This document shows positions 1 through 8,064 of a stretch of DNA of 64,000 nucleotides, piece after piece (position 1 is the first letter of the stretch; each line of letters starts with the position of its first letter). The position numbers and the translations under genes are program-made. The DNA comes from Pseudonocardia oroxyli (GTDB taxonomy: Bacteria; Actinomycetota; Actinomycetes; Mycobacteriales; Pseudonocardiaceae): the NCBI RefSeq assembly GCF_900102195.1, contig NZ_FNBE01000006.1, positions 247,499 to 311,498 of the forward strand, given 5' to 3'. The notes under the pieces are model-generated. The model did no database searches. It worked only from the letters and a program-made list of their open reading frames with translations, and was not told the origin of the DNA.

Positions 1-2673
1 GCGGCGCAGGGCGTCCGGCTCGAGGGGCCGGGCGAAGAGCCAGCCCTGGTAGGCGTCCACGCCGAGGCCGCGCAGCACGTGGAACTGCTCGGCGGTCTCC
101 ACGCCCTCGGCGACCGTCGTGCGGCCGAGTGCCCTGGCCATGTCGACGACCGCGCGGGCGACCGCGAAGTCCGCCGGGTCCGCCGCCACACCGGTCACGA
201 AGGCCCGGTCGACCTTCACCGTCTGGGCGGGCAGCTGCTTGAGCCGGGCCAGCGAGGAGTAGCCGGTGCCGAAGTCGTCGACGGCGAACCGGACGCCCAG
301 CCCGACCAGCTCGGCCATGGCGTCGAGCGCGGACTGCGGCAGCTCGACGAGGCTGGTCTCGACCAGCTCGAGGATCAGCCGGTTCCAGCCCAGCCCCGCC
401 GCCTCCACGGCCGCGGTGACCTCGGCGAGGAACAGCGGGTCGCTGGGCAGCAGCCCGGCGAGGTTCACCGCGACGGCGGCCGGCGCGGGCCAGTCCGCGG
501 CCTCCCGCACCGCGGTGCGCAGGACCCAGAGGTCGAGCTCGCGCATCATCCCGGCGCGCTCGGCGACCGGGAGGAACTCCCCCGGGCTGACCGTCCCGCG
601 CTCGGGGTGGCGCCAGCGCACCAGGGCCTCCGCGGACAGCACGGTCCCGTCCGGACCGACGACCGGCTGGTACTCCAGCACCAGCTGGTCGTCCGCGAGG
701 GCCGCGCGCAGCTCGGCCTCGAGCTCCAGCTGCTGGTCCGCGGCGGCCACCACCGAGGCCGTCGCGACGACGACCTCGCCGCGGCCGGTGCGCTTGGCGT
801 GCTGCATCGCGACCTCGGCGTAGCGGAGCAGGTCCGTCTCGCCGTCGGGGAGGACGTCCGGGGTGACGACGCCGACGGACGCGGTGATCCGGACCGTCGC
901 GCCGTGCACCGGCGCCGTCGCCCGCAGCAGGCCCGCGACCGTGTGGGCGAGTGCCTCCGGGCCGTCGGTGAGGGCGTGGTCGGCGCAGAGCACCGCGAAC
1001 TGGTCGGCGGACAGCCGTGCGGCGGTGCAGGAGGCGGGCAGTCCGCGCCGCAGCCGCTCCGCGGTCTCGACCAGCAGGTCGTCCCCCGCGTCGTGGCCCA
1101 GTGAGGAGTTGACGCGGGCGAAGTCGTCCAGGTCGCCGCAGACGACCGCGACCCGGTCGTGGCCCGCGCCCGCGAGCAGGTCGGCCAGCAGCGCGACGGC
1201 GCCCGCGCGGTCGAGCAGGCCGGTGAGGTCGTCGTCGCCCATCGCGGCGGGGACCGCCGGGCGTTCCGGGCGGGTGGCCGTGACCAGCCAGAACGGATCG
1301 CCGTCGTCGGACAGCGAGGCGCTGACGCCGACCCGGCAGGTGAGGGTGGTGCCGTCGCCGCGGGCGAAGCGCACGGCGTCGAGCCGGTAGCCCTCGCCGC
1401 CCGGCGCGATCCGGCGCAGCCAGATGGGCAGCTCGGCGGCGCCGGTGTCCGGCTGGGGGGTGGCGTCGGCCGAGAGGGCCAGCGCGGTCCGCGAGCGCAG
1501 GTCCTCGAGGGGGCGGTCGAGCAGCCTGCAGAAGGTCGGGTTGGCGTCGGTCAGGCGACCGGAGGCGTCGAACAGGGCGACGCCGTCCGCGACGGTCGCC
1601 ATGAGCGCCGCGAACCGCTCGGCGGCGTGGTCGGAGCGGGGTCGGACCGGCTGCTCGGGCGTGACGTCCCGGACCATGCCCGCCAGCCGCAGCGGCCGCC
1701 CGTCCGGACCGCGCTCGACGCGGGCGCGGCAGGTCAGCACGTGACCACCGGACGAATGGTCGGCTCCGCGAGCTCCGCCTCCGCCGACCCGCAGCTCCAC
1801 CTGCTGCTCCTCCGGCACCTCACCGGCGCGCAGCGCGCGGCACAGCGCCGCGACCTGCTCGCCCTCGATCGGGCCGAGCGGCCCGTCCGGCCGCACGCCG
1901 AGCTCGGCGTAGAGCCGGTCCAGCGAGGGGCTGCGCCGCAGGGTCGCGGTGGCGAGGTCGTAGCCCCAGGTCCCGACGCGGGCCATCCGCTCCAGCTCGG
2001 CCGTCCAGCGTCGGTCGGGCTCGGGCTGCTCGACGAACAGCACGGCCTCGAGCCCGCCCGGCAGCGCCCAGCGGACGACCCGCACCCGGACGGTCACGCC
2101 GTCCGCGCGCCGCAGCCGGGCGTCGGCGTCCGGGCCGCTGAGGATGCGGTCGAGCGGAAGCCCGATCGGGTCCGGGCCGTGGTGGGCCGCCAGCCGCAGG
2201 AAGGCCGGGTTGACCCGCAGGATCCGGTCCCGCGCGTCGCAGACCACCGACGGCGCGGTCGGCAGCGGCACCACCTCCACGGGCGGCGGGCCGAACGCGG
2301 CGTCCCGCACGGTCGGCGGCACCCCCGGGTCGGTGATCTCGGCGGGCGGGAGGAGGTGCGGGCCGGAGTACTGCTCCGGCGGAGCGACCACCTGCACGGT
2401 GCCGGGCTCGGTGCCGGCCTCGGCGTCCCCGTCGTCCACAGGCTCGGCTTCGACCGGGAGCGGCGTCGGCCTGCGCGAGGTCGGGACGCGACCGCCCGAG
2501 GGCGCCGAGATCGCCCGCGCGATCCGGTCGGCGAAGCGGGCCTGCTCCGGCTTCGGGGCCTCAGCCCGCGAGCGGAGCCGCCCGAGCCTGCGGACCGGGT
2601 CCTCGTCGGGATCGGGCAGGCCGGGGGGTACCTGCTCGTCGACCCCCTCGTCGCGATCTCCGTAACCGCCCAC
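1..2673 (-). CDS. PAS-GGDEF-EAL signalling protein (3' end beyond the left edge)
   Basis: This is a cyclic-di-GMP signalling protein whose C-terminus runs off the left edge. From the proposed GTG at 2673, which has a G-rich stretch upstream, an acidic Pro-rich N-terminus is followed by two or three PAS-like segments, a GGDEF domain and an EAL domain. The EAL domain keeps the EALVRW, ELVET and DDFGTGYSSL motifs, so phosphodiesterase activity is expected. The GGDEF signature reads SADQF (about 1000-1015), which argues against cyclase activity; such domains usually act as GTP-sensing or structural modules. No membrane segment is visible, so it is probably cytosolic. The start is uncertain because upstream codons stay open for some distance. 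Confidence 0.85.
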   Translation of the reverse strand, partial: MGGYGDRDEGVDEQVPPGLPDPDEDPVRRLGRLRSRAEAPKPEQARFADRIARAISAPSGGRVPTSRRPTPLPVEAEPVDDGDAEAGTEPGTVQVVAPPEQYSGPHLLPPAEITDPGVPPTVRDAAFGPPPVEVVPLPTAPSVVCDARDRILRVNPAFLRLAAHHGPDPIGLPLDRILSGPDADARLRRADGVTVRVRVVRWALPGGLEAVLFVEQPEPDRRWTAELERMARVGTWGYDLATATLRRSPSLDRLYAELGVRPDGPLGPIEGEQVAALCRALRAGEVPEEQQVELRVGGGGARGADHSSGGHVLTCRARVERGPDGRPLRLAGMVRDVTPEQPVRPRSDHAAERFAALMATVADGVALFDASGRLTDANPTFCRLLDRPLEDLRSRTALALSADATPQPDTGAAELPIWLRRIAPGGEGYRLDAVRFARGDGTTLTCRVGVSASLSDDGDPFWLVTATRPERPAVPAAMGDDDLTGLLDRAGAVALLADLLAGAGHDRVAVVCGDLDDFARVNSSLGHDAGDDLLVETAERLRRGLPASCTAARLSADQFAVLCADHALTDGPEALAHTVAGLLRATAPVHGATVRITASVGVVTPDVLPDGETDLLRYAEVAMQHAKRTGRGEVVVATASVVAAADQQLELEAELRAALADDQLVLEYQPVVGPDGTVLSAEALVRWRHPERGTVSPGEFLPVAERAGMMRELDLWVLRTAVREAADWPAPAAVAVNLAGLLPSDPLFLAEVTAAVEAAGLGWNRLILELVETSLVELPQSALDAMAELVGLGVRFAVDDFGTGYSSLARLKQLPAQTVKVDRAFVTGVAADPADFAVARAVVDMARALGRTTVAEGVETAEQFHVLRGLGVDAYQGWLFARPLEPDALRR

Positions 2674-2860
2674 CGGTGCCCCCCGTGTAAGCCCGTGCCG
2701 GCGCCGTTCTGACGCCGTCACCGACTCCAACGAGCGACTGCTCCACTCGATCCGGTCATCCGCCTCGAATGGCCGACGTCAACCCGAGTGAGGTACGTCT
2801 CCGTGATCCACTCTGCGTGATCGGCTGGGCCGACCGGCGGAAGAGCCCCTGGTGGGGCTG

Positions 2861-4039
2861 CTACCGCCGATCACTCCCGGTAGACCCCGCGGCCCAGGCC
2901 TGCGCGACCGCCGCCGCGACCTCGGGCGCGACGCGCGGGTCGAACGGGCTCGGCACGATCCGGTCCACCGCCAGGTCGTCCGTGGCGACGGAGAAGATCG
3001 CCTCCGCGGCGGCCAGCTTCATCGCCTCGGTGATCCGGCGCGCCCCGGCGTCGAGCGCGCCGCGGAAGACGCCGGGGAAGGCGAGGACGTTGTTGATCTG
3101 GTTCGGGAAGTCGCTGCGCCCGGTGGCCACGACCGAGGCGTACCGGCCCGCCGCGGACGGGTGGATCTCCGGGTCCGGGTTGGACAGCGCGAACACGAAC
3201 GGGTCGGGCGCCATGGTGGCCAGCAGCTCCTCCGGGAGCGTGGCGCTGGACAGCCCGACGAACACGTCCGCGCCGCGCATCGCCTCGGCGATCCCGCCGG
3301 TGACCCCGCGCGGGTTGGTCTCGGCCGCGAGCGCGCCCTTCTCCCCGCCCCGGGCGGTGTCGATGACGCCCCGGGAGTCGAGGACCACGACGTCCGACGC
3401 CCCGGCCGCGAGCAGGATCCGCGCGCACGCGACCCCGGCGGCCCCCGCCCCGGAGATGACCGTCCGCAGGCCGGCGAGGTCCCGCCCGGTCGCGGCGCAC
3501 GCCCCCTTCACCGCCGCGAGCAGGACGATCGCGGTGCCGTGCTGGTCGTCGTGCATGACCGGGCAGTCCAGGGCCTCGATCAGCTTGCGCTCGAGCTCGA
3601 AGCAGCGCGGCGCCGCGACGTCCTCGAGGTTGACCGCGCCGAAGCTGGGGCGCAGCCGCACCAGGGTCTCGACGATCTCGTCGACGTCCGTGGTGTCCAG
3701 GACCAGCGGGATCGAGTCCAGCTCGCCGAAGGTCTTGAACAGCGCGGACTTGCCCTCCATGACCGGCAGGCTCGCGCGCGGGCCGATGTCGCCCAGGCCC
3801 AGCACGGCGGTGCCGTCGCTGACCACCGCGACCAGCCGGTCGGTCCAGGTGTAGCGCCGGGCCAGGGCGGGATCGGCGGCGATCGCCCGGCTGACGTCCG
3901 CGACGCCGGGGGTGTAGGCGATGGCCAGGTCGCGCGCGTCCCGCAGCGGGGTGGCGAGGCCGGTGGAGAGCTTGCCGCCCTCGTGCGCGGCGAAGATCTC
4001 GTCGCGGGTGGGCAGGGTGCGCTCGGGAGAGAGGGTCAC
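2861..4039 (-). CDS. Malic enzyme, short NAD(P)-dependent form
   Basis: This 392-residue protein oxidatively decarboxylates malate to pyruvate in the cytosol. The malic N-domain shows YTPGVAD near residue 42 and the lysine-containing MEGKSALFK segment. The NAD-binding domain shows HDDQHGTA, the GAGAAGVA dinucleotide loop and SNPDPEIHP. The length matches the single-module bacterial enzymes, not the larger fusions with phosphotransacetylase. GTG at 4039 is chosen because GGAG lies about 8 bases upstream and family similarity begins there. It appears to stand alone. The cofactor preference cannot be read reliably from the sequence. Confidence 0.9.
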   Translation of the reverse strand: MTLSPERTLPTRDEIFAAHEGGKLSTGLATPLRDARDLAIAYTPGVADVSRAIAADPALARRYTWTDRLVAVVSDGTAVLGLGDIGPRASLPVMEGKSALFKTFGELDSIPLVLDTTDVDEIVETLVRLRPSFGAVNLEDVAAPRCFELERKLIEALDCPVMHDDQHGTAIVLLAAVKGACAATGRDLAGLRTVISGAGAAGVACARILLAAGASDVVVLDSRGVIDTARGGEKGALAAETNPRGVTGGIAEAMRGADVFVGLSSATLPEELLATMAPDPFVFALSNPDPEIHPSAAGRYASVVATGRSDFPNQINNVLAFPGVFRGALDAGARRITEAMKLAAAEAIFSVATDDLAVDRIVPSPFDPRVAPEVAAAVAQAWAAGSTGSDRR

Positions 4040-4193
4040 GGGAGAGCTCCGGAAGATCGGGTGCGGTGAAGAGCGCCTGCACCTCCGGGCGGGGTCTCGC
4101 CGGACGGGTGCCGGACGGCCCCTCGTCGGTTCGCCGCGGGTCGGCGACGAGACCACGAGGATGGGCTGTCGGGTACTGGGGGAGGACGGTACC

Positions 4194-4502
4194 TCAGAGT
4201 CGTCGTGGGCGGGGCCACATCCTGTGCGTGACGACGGCCACGACCTCCGCCGGGCCGAGCGTGCGCGAGTCGGTGGAGCCGAAGGGGTTGTCGCCCTCGA
4301 CCCACCAGCCGCCGCCCTCCGGCCGCGTCGCGCGCTTGACCGACAGCTGCTGCGGACGCGCCGACCAGCGGACGAGCACGACGTCACCCGGGCGGGCGGT
4401 CCGTCCGAACCGGACCAGGACGACGTCCCCGTCGGACAGGGTGGTGGACATGGACGGGCCGCGCACGGTCACCCGCCGCCATCTCGTTGCCAGATCAATC
4501 AC
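4194..4502 (-). CDS. sodX: Nickel-type superoxide dismutase maturation protease
   Basis: This small S24/S26 (signal-peptidase-like) protease of 102 residues has the Ser-Lys dyad at Ser17 (GPSMS) and Lys56 (SVKRATR) and a GDNPFGSTDSR box near residue 70. It is transcribed divergently from sodN with 79 bases between the starts. That arrangement is the usual one for the peptidase that removes the SodN leader so that the new N-terminal histidine can bind nickel. No membrane anchor is visible, consistent with cytosolic processing. The family and context fit each other well. Confidence 0.88.
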   Translation of the reverse strand: MIDLATRWRRVTVRGPSMSTTLSDGDVVLVRFGRTARPGDVVLVRWSARPQQLSVKRATRPEGGGWWVEGDNPFGSTDSRTLGPAEVVAVVTHRMWPRPRRL

Positions 4503-4581
4503 CCACCTCTCGCGATGCCTCCGGCCGACCCCCGAGAGTAGGGTCGGCCCTGCCAGAGAAGATCACCACCAGGGAGGACCC

Positions 4582-4989
4582 ATGCGGCTGCCCCGCATTC
4601 TCCGCCCGCGGCTGGAGGCCACCGCGCACTGCGACCTCCCCTGCGGCGTGTACGACCCGGCCCAGGCGCGCATCGAGGCCGAGTCCGTCAAGGCCATCCA
4701 GGAGAAGTACCAGGGCAACGAGGACGTGGACTTCCGCGCCCGTGCCATCGAGATCAAGGAGCAGCGCTCCGACCTCGTGAAGCACCACCTCTGGGTGCTG
4801 TGGACCGACTACTTCAAGCCGCCGCACTTCGAGAAGTACCCGGAGCTGCACGAGCTGTTCAACAAGGCCACCAAGGCCGCGGGCGCCGCAGGCACCAAGG
4901 GCTCCAACGACCCGAAGACGGGCCAGGAGCTGCTGGACTACATCTCCCAGATCGACAAGATCTTCTGGGAGACCAAGCAGGCCGCCTGA
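4582..4989 (+). CDS. sodN: Nickel superoxide dismutase
   Basis: The enzyme dismutates superoxide using a nickel ion held by the N-terminal hook. The 135-residue precursor has a 15-residue leader ending in EATA, then the hook HCDLPCGVYDP, where His16, Cys17 and Cys21 correspond to His1, Cys2 and Cys6 of the mature enzyme. The rest is a helical bundle with the usual DYFKPPHFEKYP segment. AGGGAGG lies 5-10 bases before the ATG. It is divergent from sodX, its processing protease. Nickel-dependent control by a Nur-type repressor is common for such genes, but I could not identify a convincing operator. Confidence 0.95.
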   Translation: MRLPRILRPRLEATAHCDLPCGVYDPAQARIEAESVKAIQEKYQGNEDVDFRARAIEIKEQRSDLVKHHLWVLWTDYFKPPHFEKYPELHELFNKATKAAGAAGTKGSNDPKTGQELLDYISQIDKIFWETKQAA

Positions 4990-5005
4990 GCCCAGGGTCT
5001 GACGA

Positions 5006-5052
5006 GCGGCGCCGATCGGCGGGACGCGTTCCCGCGGGTCGGCGCCGCTTCG
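5006..5052 (+). terminator. Hairpin after sodN
   Basis: An inverted repeat with arms GCGGCGCCGA (5006-5015) and TCGGCGCCGC (5039-5048) begins 17 bases after the sodN stop and is followed by TTCG. It is a GC-rich terminator-like hairpin without a long T-run, as is usual in this group. Confidence 0.6.
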
Positions 5053-5101
5053 CGTCGTCGGGGGTCCTCGGGACGATCCGGGGATCGGGGAGTGCCCCTC
5101 G

Positions 5102-5716
5102 TCAGCCGGCGGGCTGAGGCTTCGGGCAGGGCAGACCCCGTCCACGGATCAGCGGCAGGTAAATCTCGTCGACGATCTCCACAAGGACCTCGTCCGGCAC
5201 GGCCGGGACACCACGCAGGGCGTACTCGCCGCGCAGCACCGTCATCGGCAGGGCCGCCACCCGCGGCTGCACCGCCTCCGGGGGCGCCTCGCCGCGCGCC
5301 ACCGCCCGACCCAGGAGCGTGAACCAGGCGGCGCTCAGCGCGCCGCCTCCCGCCTGCTCGCGCAGCAGCTCGAGTAGGGCGGGCTCGTCCGCGGCGGCCG
5401 CCAGGAGATCACGCAGCACCGCCCCGTGGGGCGAGGACCACGTGGCGTTGGCCTGCCGCAGCAGTTCCAGGGCGTCGCCACGGAGACTGCCCGTGTCCAC
5501 TGTGGGCGTCCGCGCGTCCGCCACGTACTTGTAGGCGGCGACACCGAGTGCGGCCCGCTGCGGCCAACGCCGGTAGATCGCGTTCTTGTTCGTGCCGGCG
5601 CGCCGAGCGACCTTGTCCATCGTCATGCCGGCGTACCCGGACGCACGGAGCTCCTCGGCGGCCGCACGCAGGATCGCCTCCTCCAGCTCCGCGCCTCTCC
5701 GCCGCCCCACCGTCAC
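5102..5716 (-). CDS. TetR-family transcriptional regulator
   Basis: A 204-residue TetR-type repressor. The N-terminal helix-turn-helix is seen in the MTMDKVARRAGTNKNAIYRRW region (residues about 30-50). The C-terminal ligand domain has no recognisable specificity. The start is placed at GTG 5716; a second GTG lies two codons downstream. The gene is divergent from the TIM-barrel gene at 5775, and two 15-bp palindromes lie between the two starts, one of them directly upstream of this start codon. Autoregulation and control of the divergent gene are therefore likely. Confidence 0.85.
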   Translation of the reverse strand: MTVGRRRGAELEEAILRAAAEELRASGYAGMTMDKVARRAGTNKNAIYRRWPQRAALGVAAYKYVADARTPTVDTGSLRGDALELLRQANATWSSPHGAVLRDLLAAAADEPALLELLREQAGGGALSAAWFTLLGRAVARGEAPPEAVQPRVAALPMTVLRGEYALRGVPAVPDEVLVEIVDEIYLPLIRGRGLPCPKPQPAG

Positions 5717-5731
5717 GGTACGGAGCGTACC
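5717..5731. promoter_or_regulatory. Palindromic operator 1 of the TetR divergon
   Basis: GGTACGGAGCGTACC is a perfect inverted repeat (GGTACG, 3-base spacer, CGTACC) touching the start codon of the TetR gene. It is inferred to be a binding site of that TetR protein. Confidence 0.65.
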
Positions 5732-5745
5732 TTCTCGCCTGATAC

Positions 5746-5760
5746 GGTACGCCCAGTACC
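5746..5760. promoter_or_regulatory. Palindromic operator 2 of the TetR divergon
   Basis: GGTACGCCCAGTACC (arms GGTAC and GTACC, 5-base spacer) lies 29 bp centre-to-centre from operator 1 and just upstream of the GAGGAGGT ribosome binding site of the gene at 5775. It shares GGTACG and GTACC with operator 1. Confidence 0.6.
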
Positions 5761-5774
5761 TTGAGGAGGTCGCG

Positions 5775-6812
5775 ATGCGCGCCTGGGGCGTCACCTACGA
5801 CACCGGCTTCACGAGCTGCGGGAGCACGACCCACGAACCGTTCGACCCCGACATCGTCGGCGAGGACATGCGGATCATCCGTGAGGAGCTGCGCGCGGAC
5901 GCCGTGCGGATCACCGGCGGGGTCGCGGACCGGCTGGAGATCGCCGCCCGGCACGCGGCGGCCGTCGGACTGGAGGTCTGGTACTGCCCGTTCACCCACG
6001 ACCTGACCACCGACGAGCTGCTGGACTTCCTCCTCGACGCCGCCGAGCGCGCCGAACGGATCCGACGGGAGGGGGCGGAGGTCCGGTTCCTCACCGGATC
6101 GGAGATCAGCATCATGACGATCGGGTTGATGCCCGGGGCGACGCTGTCCGAGCGGTCCGCCGTGCTCGCGGACCCCGCGCGCCTCCGGGAGGTCCTCCCG
6201 GAGGTGCAGCGCAGGACGAACGCCCTGCTGGCCCGGGCCCTCGACGGCGCCCGCGCGCGATTCGGCGGACCCATAGGGTACGCATCGCTCCCTCTGGAGG
6301 CGGTGGACTGGGCGCCCTTCGACTTCATCGCGACCGACGCCGGCTACCGGGACGCCACCAACGCCGCCGGCCTCCCGGCCACCCTCGCCGCGATGACCGC
6401 TCAGGGCAAGCCGTTCGCGGTCACCGAGTTCGGCTGCGCCCCCTTCACCGGGGCCGCCGACCGGGGCAGCCGTGGGGACGTCATCGGCTACGACGAGCAG
6501 AGCGGACGGGCGACGCACCTGACCGAGGCCGTCGAGCGCAACGAAGCCGAACAGGCCGGCTACCTGCTCGACCTCCTCGGGGTCTACGACGCGGGCGGGG
6601 TGGACACCGCCTTCGTGTACACCTTCGCCTGCCGGCACCTGCCGACGTCCGACGATCCCGAGCAGGACTTCGACCTGGGGAGTTTCGGGATCGTCAGGGT
6701 CCTCCCCCCGGGCCACACCGGACGCACCCACCCCGGGATGCCGTGGGAGCCGAAGGCCGCCTTCACCGCACTGGCCGAGTACGGCCGGACCCGGACCCGG
6801 CCGCAAGCCTGA
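5775..6812 (+). CDS. TIM-barrel glycosidase-like protein of unknown substrate
   Basis: A 345-residue protein without signal peptide or membrane segment. It has the look of a (beta/alpha)8 glycoside-hydrolase-like fold: alternating strands such as EVWYCPF, RFLTGSEI and PFAVTEFGC, with acidic residues at the strand ends (the TEFG segment near residue 216 is a possible catalytic acid). Related actinobacterial proteins are, as I recall, often called abortive infection protein, a label the sequence does not itself support. ATG 5775 follows a strong GAGGAGGT. Expression is probably controlled by the divergent TetR protein. The substrate cannot be named. Confidence 0.6.
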   Translation: MRAWGVTYDTGFTSCGSTTHEPFDPDIVGEDMRIIREELRADAVRITGGVADRLEIAARHAAAVGLEVWYCPFTHDLTTDELLDFLLDAAERAERIRREGAEVRFLTGSEISIMTIGLMPGATLSERSAVLADPARLREVLPEVQRRTNALLARALDGARARFGGPIGYASLPLEAVDWAPFDFIATDAGYRDATNAAGLPATLAAMTAQGKPFAVTEFGCAPFTGAADRGSRGDVIGYDEQSGRATHLTEAVERNEAEQAGYLLDLLGVYDAGGVDTAFVYTFACRHLPTSDDPEQDFDLGSFGIVRVLPPGHTGRTHPGMPWEPKAAFTALAEYGRTRTRPQA

Positions 6813-6887
6813 CGGCCGACCGGGGTTGCCCGGCTCGCCCCGCGGGTATGACTCGACCGTTCCCGGGTCCGGCAGTGCGGAGGCGTG

Positions 6888-7223
6888 ATGAGCATCGACC
6901 GACTACTCGCCCAGTCCACCGTGAGCGACCTCGACGTCGCACGGGAGTGGTACGAGCGACTGTTCGGGTGTGCGCCCGATGCGACCCCCATGGACGGTCT
7001 CCTCGAGTGGCACCTGTCGGACACCTTCGGCGTCCAGGTCTGGGCCGAACCCGACCGCGCGGGCCGCAGCTCCATGGTGTTGGACGAGAGCGATCTCGAC
7101 GCGCTCGCCGCGCGCCTCACCGCGGCCGGGATCGCCGACGCGACCCCCGAGCAGGCGACGTCGTCGCGCATCCTCCGGCTCGACGACCCCGACGGCAACC
7201 GGGTCGTCTTCACCGGCCCGTGA
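6888..7223 (+). CDS. VOC (glyoxalase-fold) family protein
   Basis: A 111-residue single-module protein of the vicinal-oxygen-chelate superfamily. It shows the opening strand-helix pattern (STVSDLDVAREWYERLFG) and the closing LDDPDGNRVVF motif. Metal-binding residues are not obvious, so it may be a ligand-binding member, not an enzyme. ATG 6888 is preferred over GTG 6885 because GGAGG (6879-6883) is four bases before the ATG and only one before the GTG. It stands alone, followed by a large inverted repeat. Confidence 0.75.
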   Translation: MSIDRLLAQSTVSDLDVAREWYERLFGCAPDATPMDGLLEWHLSDTFGVQVWAEPDRAGRSSMVLDESDLDALAARLTAAGIADATPEQATSSRILRLDDPDGNRVVFTGP

Positions 7224-7242
7224 CGGGCGGGCCGCGGGCCAG

Positions 7243-7305
7243 TGATCCACTCGTCGGGAGCGGTGCGGTCGGAGATCGACCGGCCCGCTCCCCTTCGGTG
7301 GATCA
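7243..7305. repeat. Nested inverted repeat downstream of the VOC gene
   Basis: TGATCCAC (7243-7250) pairs with GTGGATCA (7298-7305). Inside it GGGAGCGG pairs with CCGCTCCC, and inside that GTCG pairs with CGAC. Together they form an almost continuous 60-base hairpin 20 bases after the VOC stop codon. It could terminate transcription or be the remnant of a mobile element. Confidence 0.7.
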
Positions 7306-7309
7306 GGGG

Positions 7310-7362
7310 ATGCCGGGCCGGACATTCCGGGCCGGACATGCCGGGCCGGACATTCGGGGCCG
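7310..7362. repeat. 14-bp tandem repeat, about 3.7 units
   Basis: Units ATGCCGGGCCGGAC, ATTCCGGGCCGGAC and ATGCCGGGCCGGAC are followed by a partial unit. The third base-pair position of each unit alternates between G and T. No gene is visible here; the repeat lies upstream of the promoter of the leader peptide. Confidence 0.85.
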
Positions 7363-7385
7363 CCGCTCGCCATCCGGGAGGGGGC

Positions 7386-7414
7386 TTGACGGGGCGGCCC
7401 GCAGCGCGTGTGCT
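7386..7414 (+). promoter_or_regulatory. Promoter of the leader-peptide/OsmC transcript
   Basis: TTGACG (7386-7391), a 17-base spacer and TGTGCT (7409-7414) form a plausible -35/-10 pair. A start about seven bases after the -10 would fall on the GTG at 7421, so the leader peptide would be read from a leaderless mRNA. The -10 box is only a partial match. Confidence 0.5.
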
Positions 7415-7420
7415 CGGGCC

Positions 7421-7501
7421 GTGATCCGGCGGCACCTCACCGAGCGCAGGCACATCGACCTGTGTCGGACCGGGGCCGCCCTCTGTCGCGGGGGCCGCTG
7501 A
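7421..7501 (+). CDS. Cysteine-containing leader peptide upstream of the OsmC gene
   Basis: A 26-codon reading frame starting with GTG: it begins VIRRHLTERRHIDLCR and ends TGAALCRGGR, then TGA. The pattern RRHIDLCR...ALCR is that of the short actinobacterial 'putative leader peptides' found before sulfur-metabolism genes. Those are thought to sense cysteine supply by ribosome behaviour at Cys codons. Here the two Cys codons lie late in the frame, 30 bases before the OsmC start. The gene is too short for routine gene calling. The family assignment rests on motif recognition and the regulatory role is inferred. Confidence 0.7.
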   Translation: MIRRHLTERRHIDLCRTGAALCRGGR

Positions 7502-7530
7502 CCCCGCCCCTTCCGCGACAGGAGACCCCC

Positions 7531-8046
7531 ATGACCACGACCACCTCCCGAGACCTCGAGCTGCGCGCGATCGTCGACGCCACCGCCGCTGCGGTCGCCG
7601 ACGCCCCCGACAAGGCCGCTGCGCTGTTCCGCGCCACCGGCGACAGCGGGGACGGCGTCCGCACCGACCTGCGCATCGGCAGGCACCAGGTCACCATCGA
7701 CGAGCCGCCCGCGCTCGGCGGCCAGGACGCCGCGATCAACCCCGTCGAGTCCGCCCTGGCGGCGCTGGTGTCCTGCCAGGTCGTCACGTACCGGTTCTGG
7801 GCGGCGAAGCTCGGGATCCCGGTCGACGACGTGCACGTCGAGACCGAGGGCGACCTGGACGTCCGCGGGTTCTTCGGCCTGGACGACGCGGTGCGGCCGG
7901 GATTCGGCGAGGTGCGGCTGCTCGTGACGCTGACGGGCCCGGCCCCCGCCGAGGACTACGCGCGGCTCAAGGACGCGGTGGACGCGCACTGCCCCGTCCT
8001 GGACCTGTTCCGCAACCCGACCCCGGTGGCGTCCCGGCTGGCCTGA
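7531..8046 (+). CDS. OsmC-family protein (peroxide or persulfide related)
   Basis: A 171-residue OsmC/Ohr-fold protein. The redox cysteines of the fold are visible as Cys in LVSCQVV (near residue 86) and Cys in DAHCPVLDLF (near residue 155). Family members reduce organic hydroperoxides or handle persulfides. The YhfA-like subclass is often linked to sulfur metabolism, which agrees with the Cys-containing leader peptide just upstream. ATG 7531 follows AGGAG by six bases. It converges with the SIP gene, and a small hairpin carries both stop codons. Confidence 0.85.
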   Translation: MTTTTSRDLELRAIVDATAAAVADAPDKAAALFRATGDSGDGVRTDLRIGRHQVTIDEPPALGGQDAAINPVESALAALVSCQVVTYRFWAAKLGIPVDDVHVETEGDLDVRGFFGLDDAVRPGFGEVRLLVTLTGPAPAEDYARLKDAVDAHCPVLDLFRNPTPVASRLA

Positions 8047-8064
8047 GCGGGGGCGGACGCTCAG
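8043..8064. terminator. Bidirectional hairpin between convergent genes
   Basis: CTGAGCG (8043-8049) pairs with CGCTCAG (8058-8064). The arms contain the TGA stop of the OsmC gene and, on the other strand, the TGA stop of the SIP gene. Confidence 0.5.
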
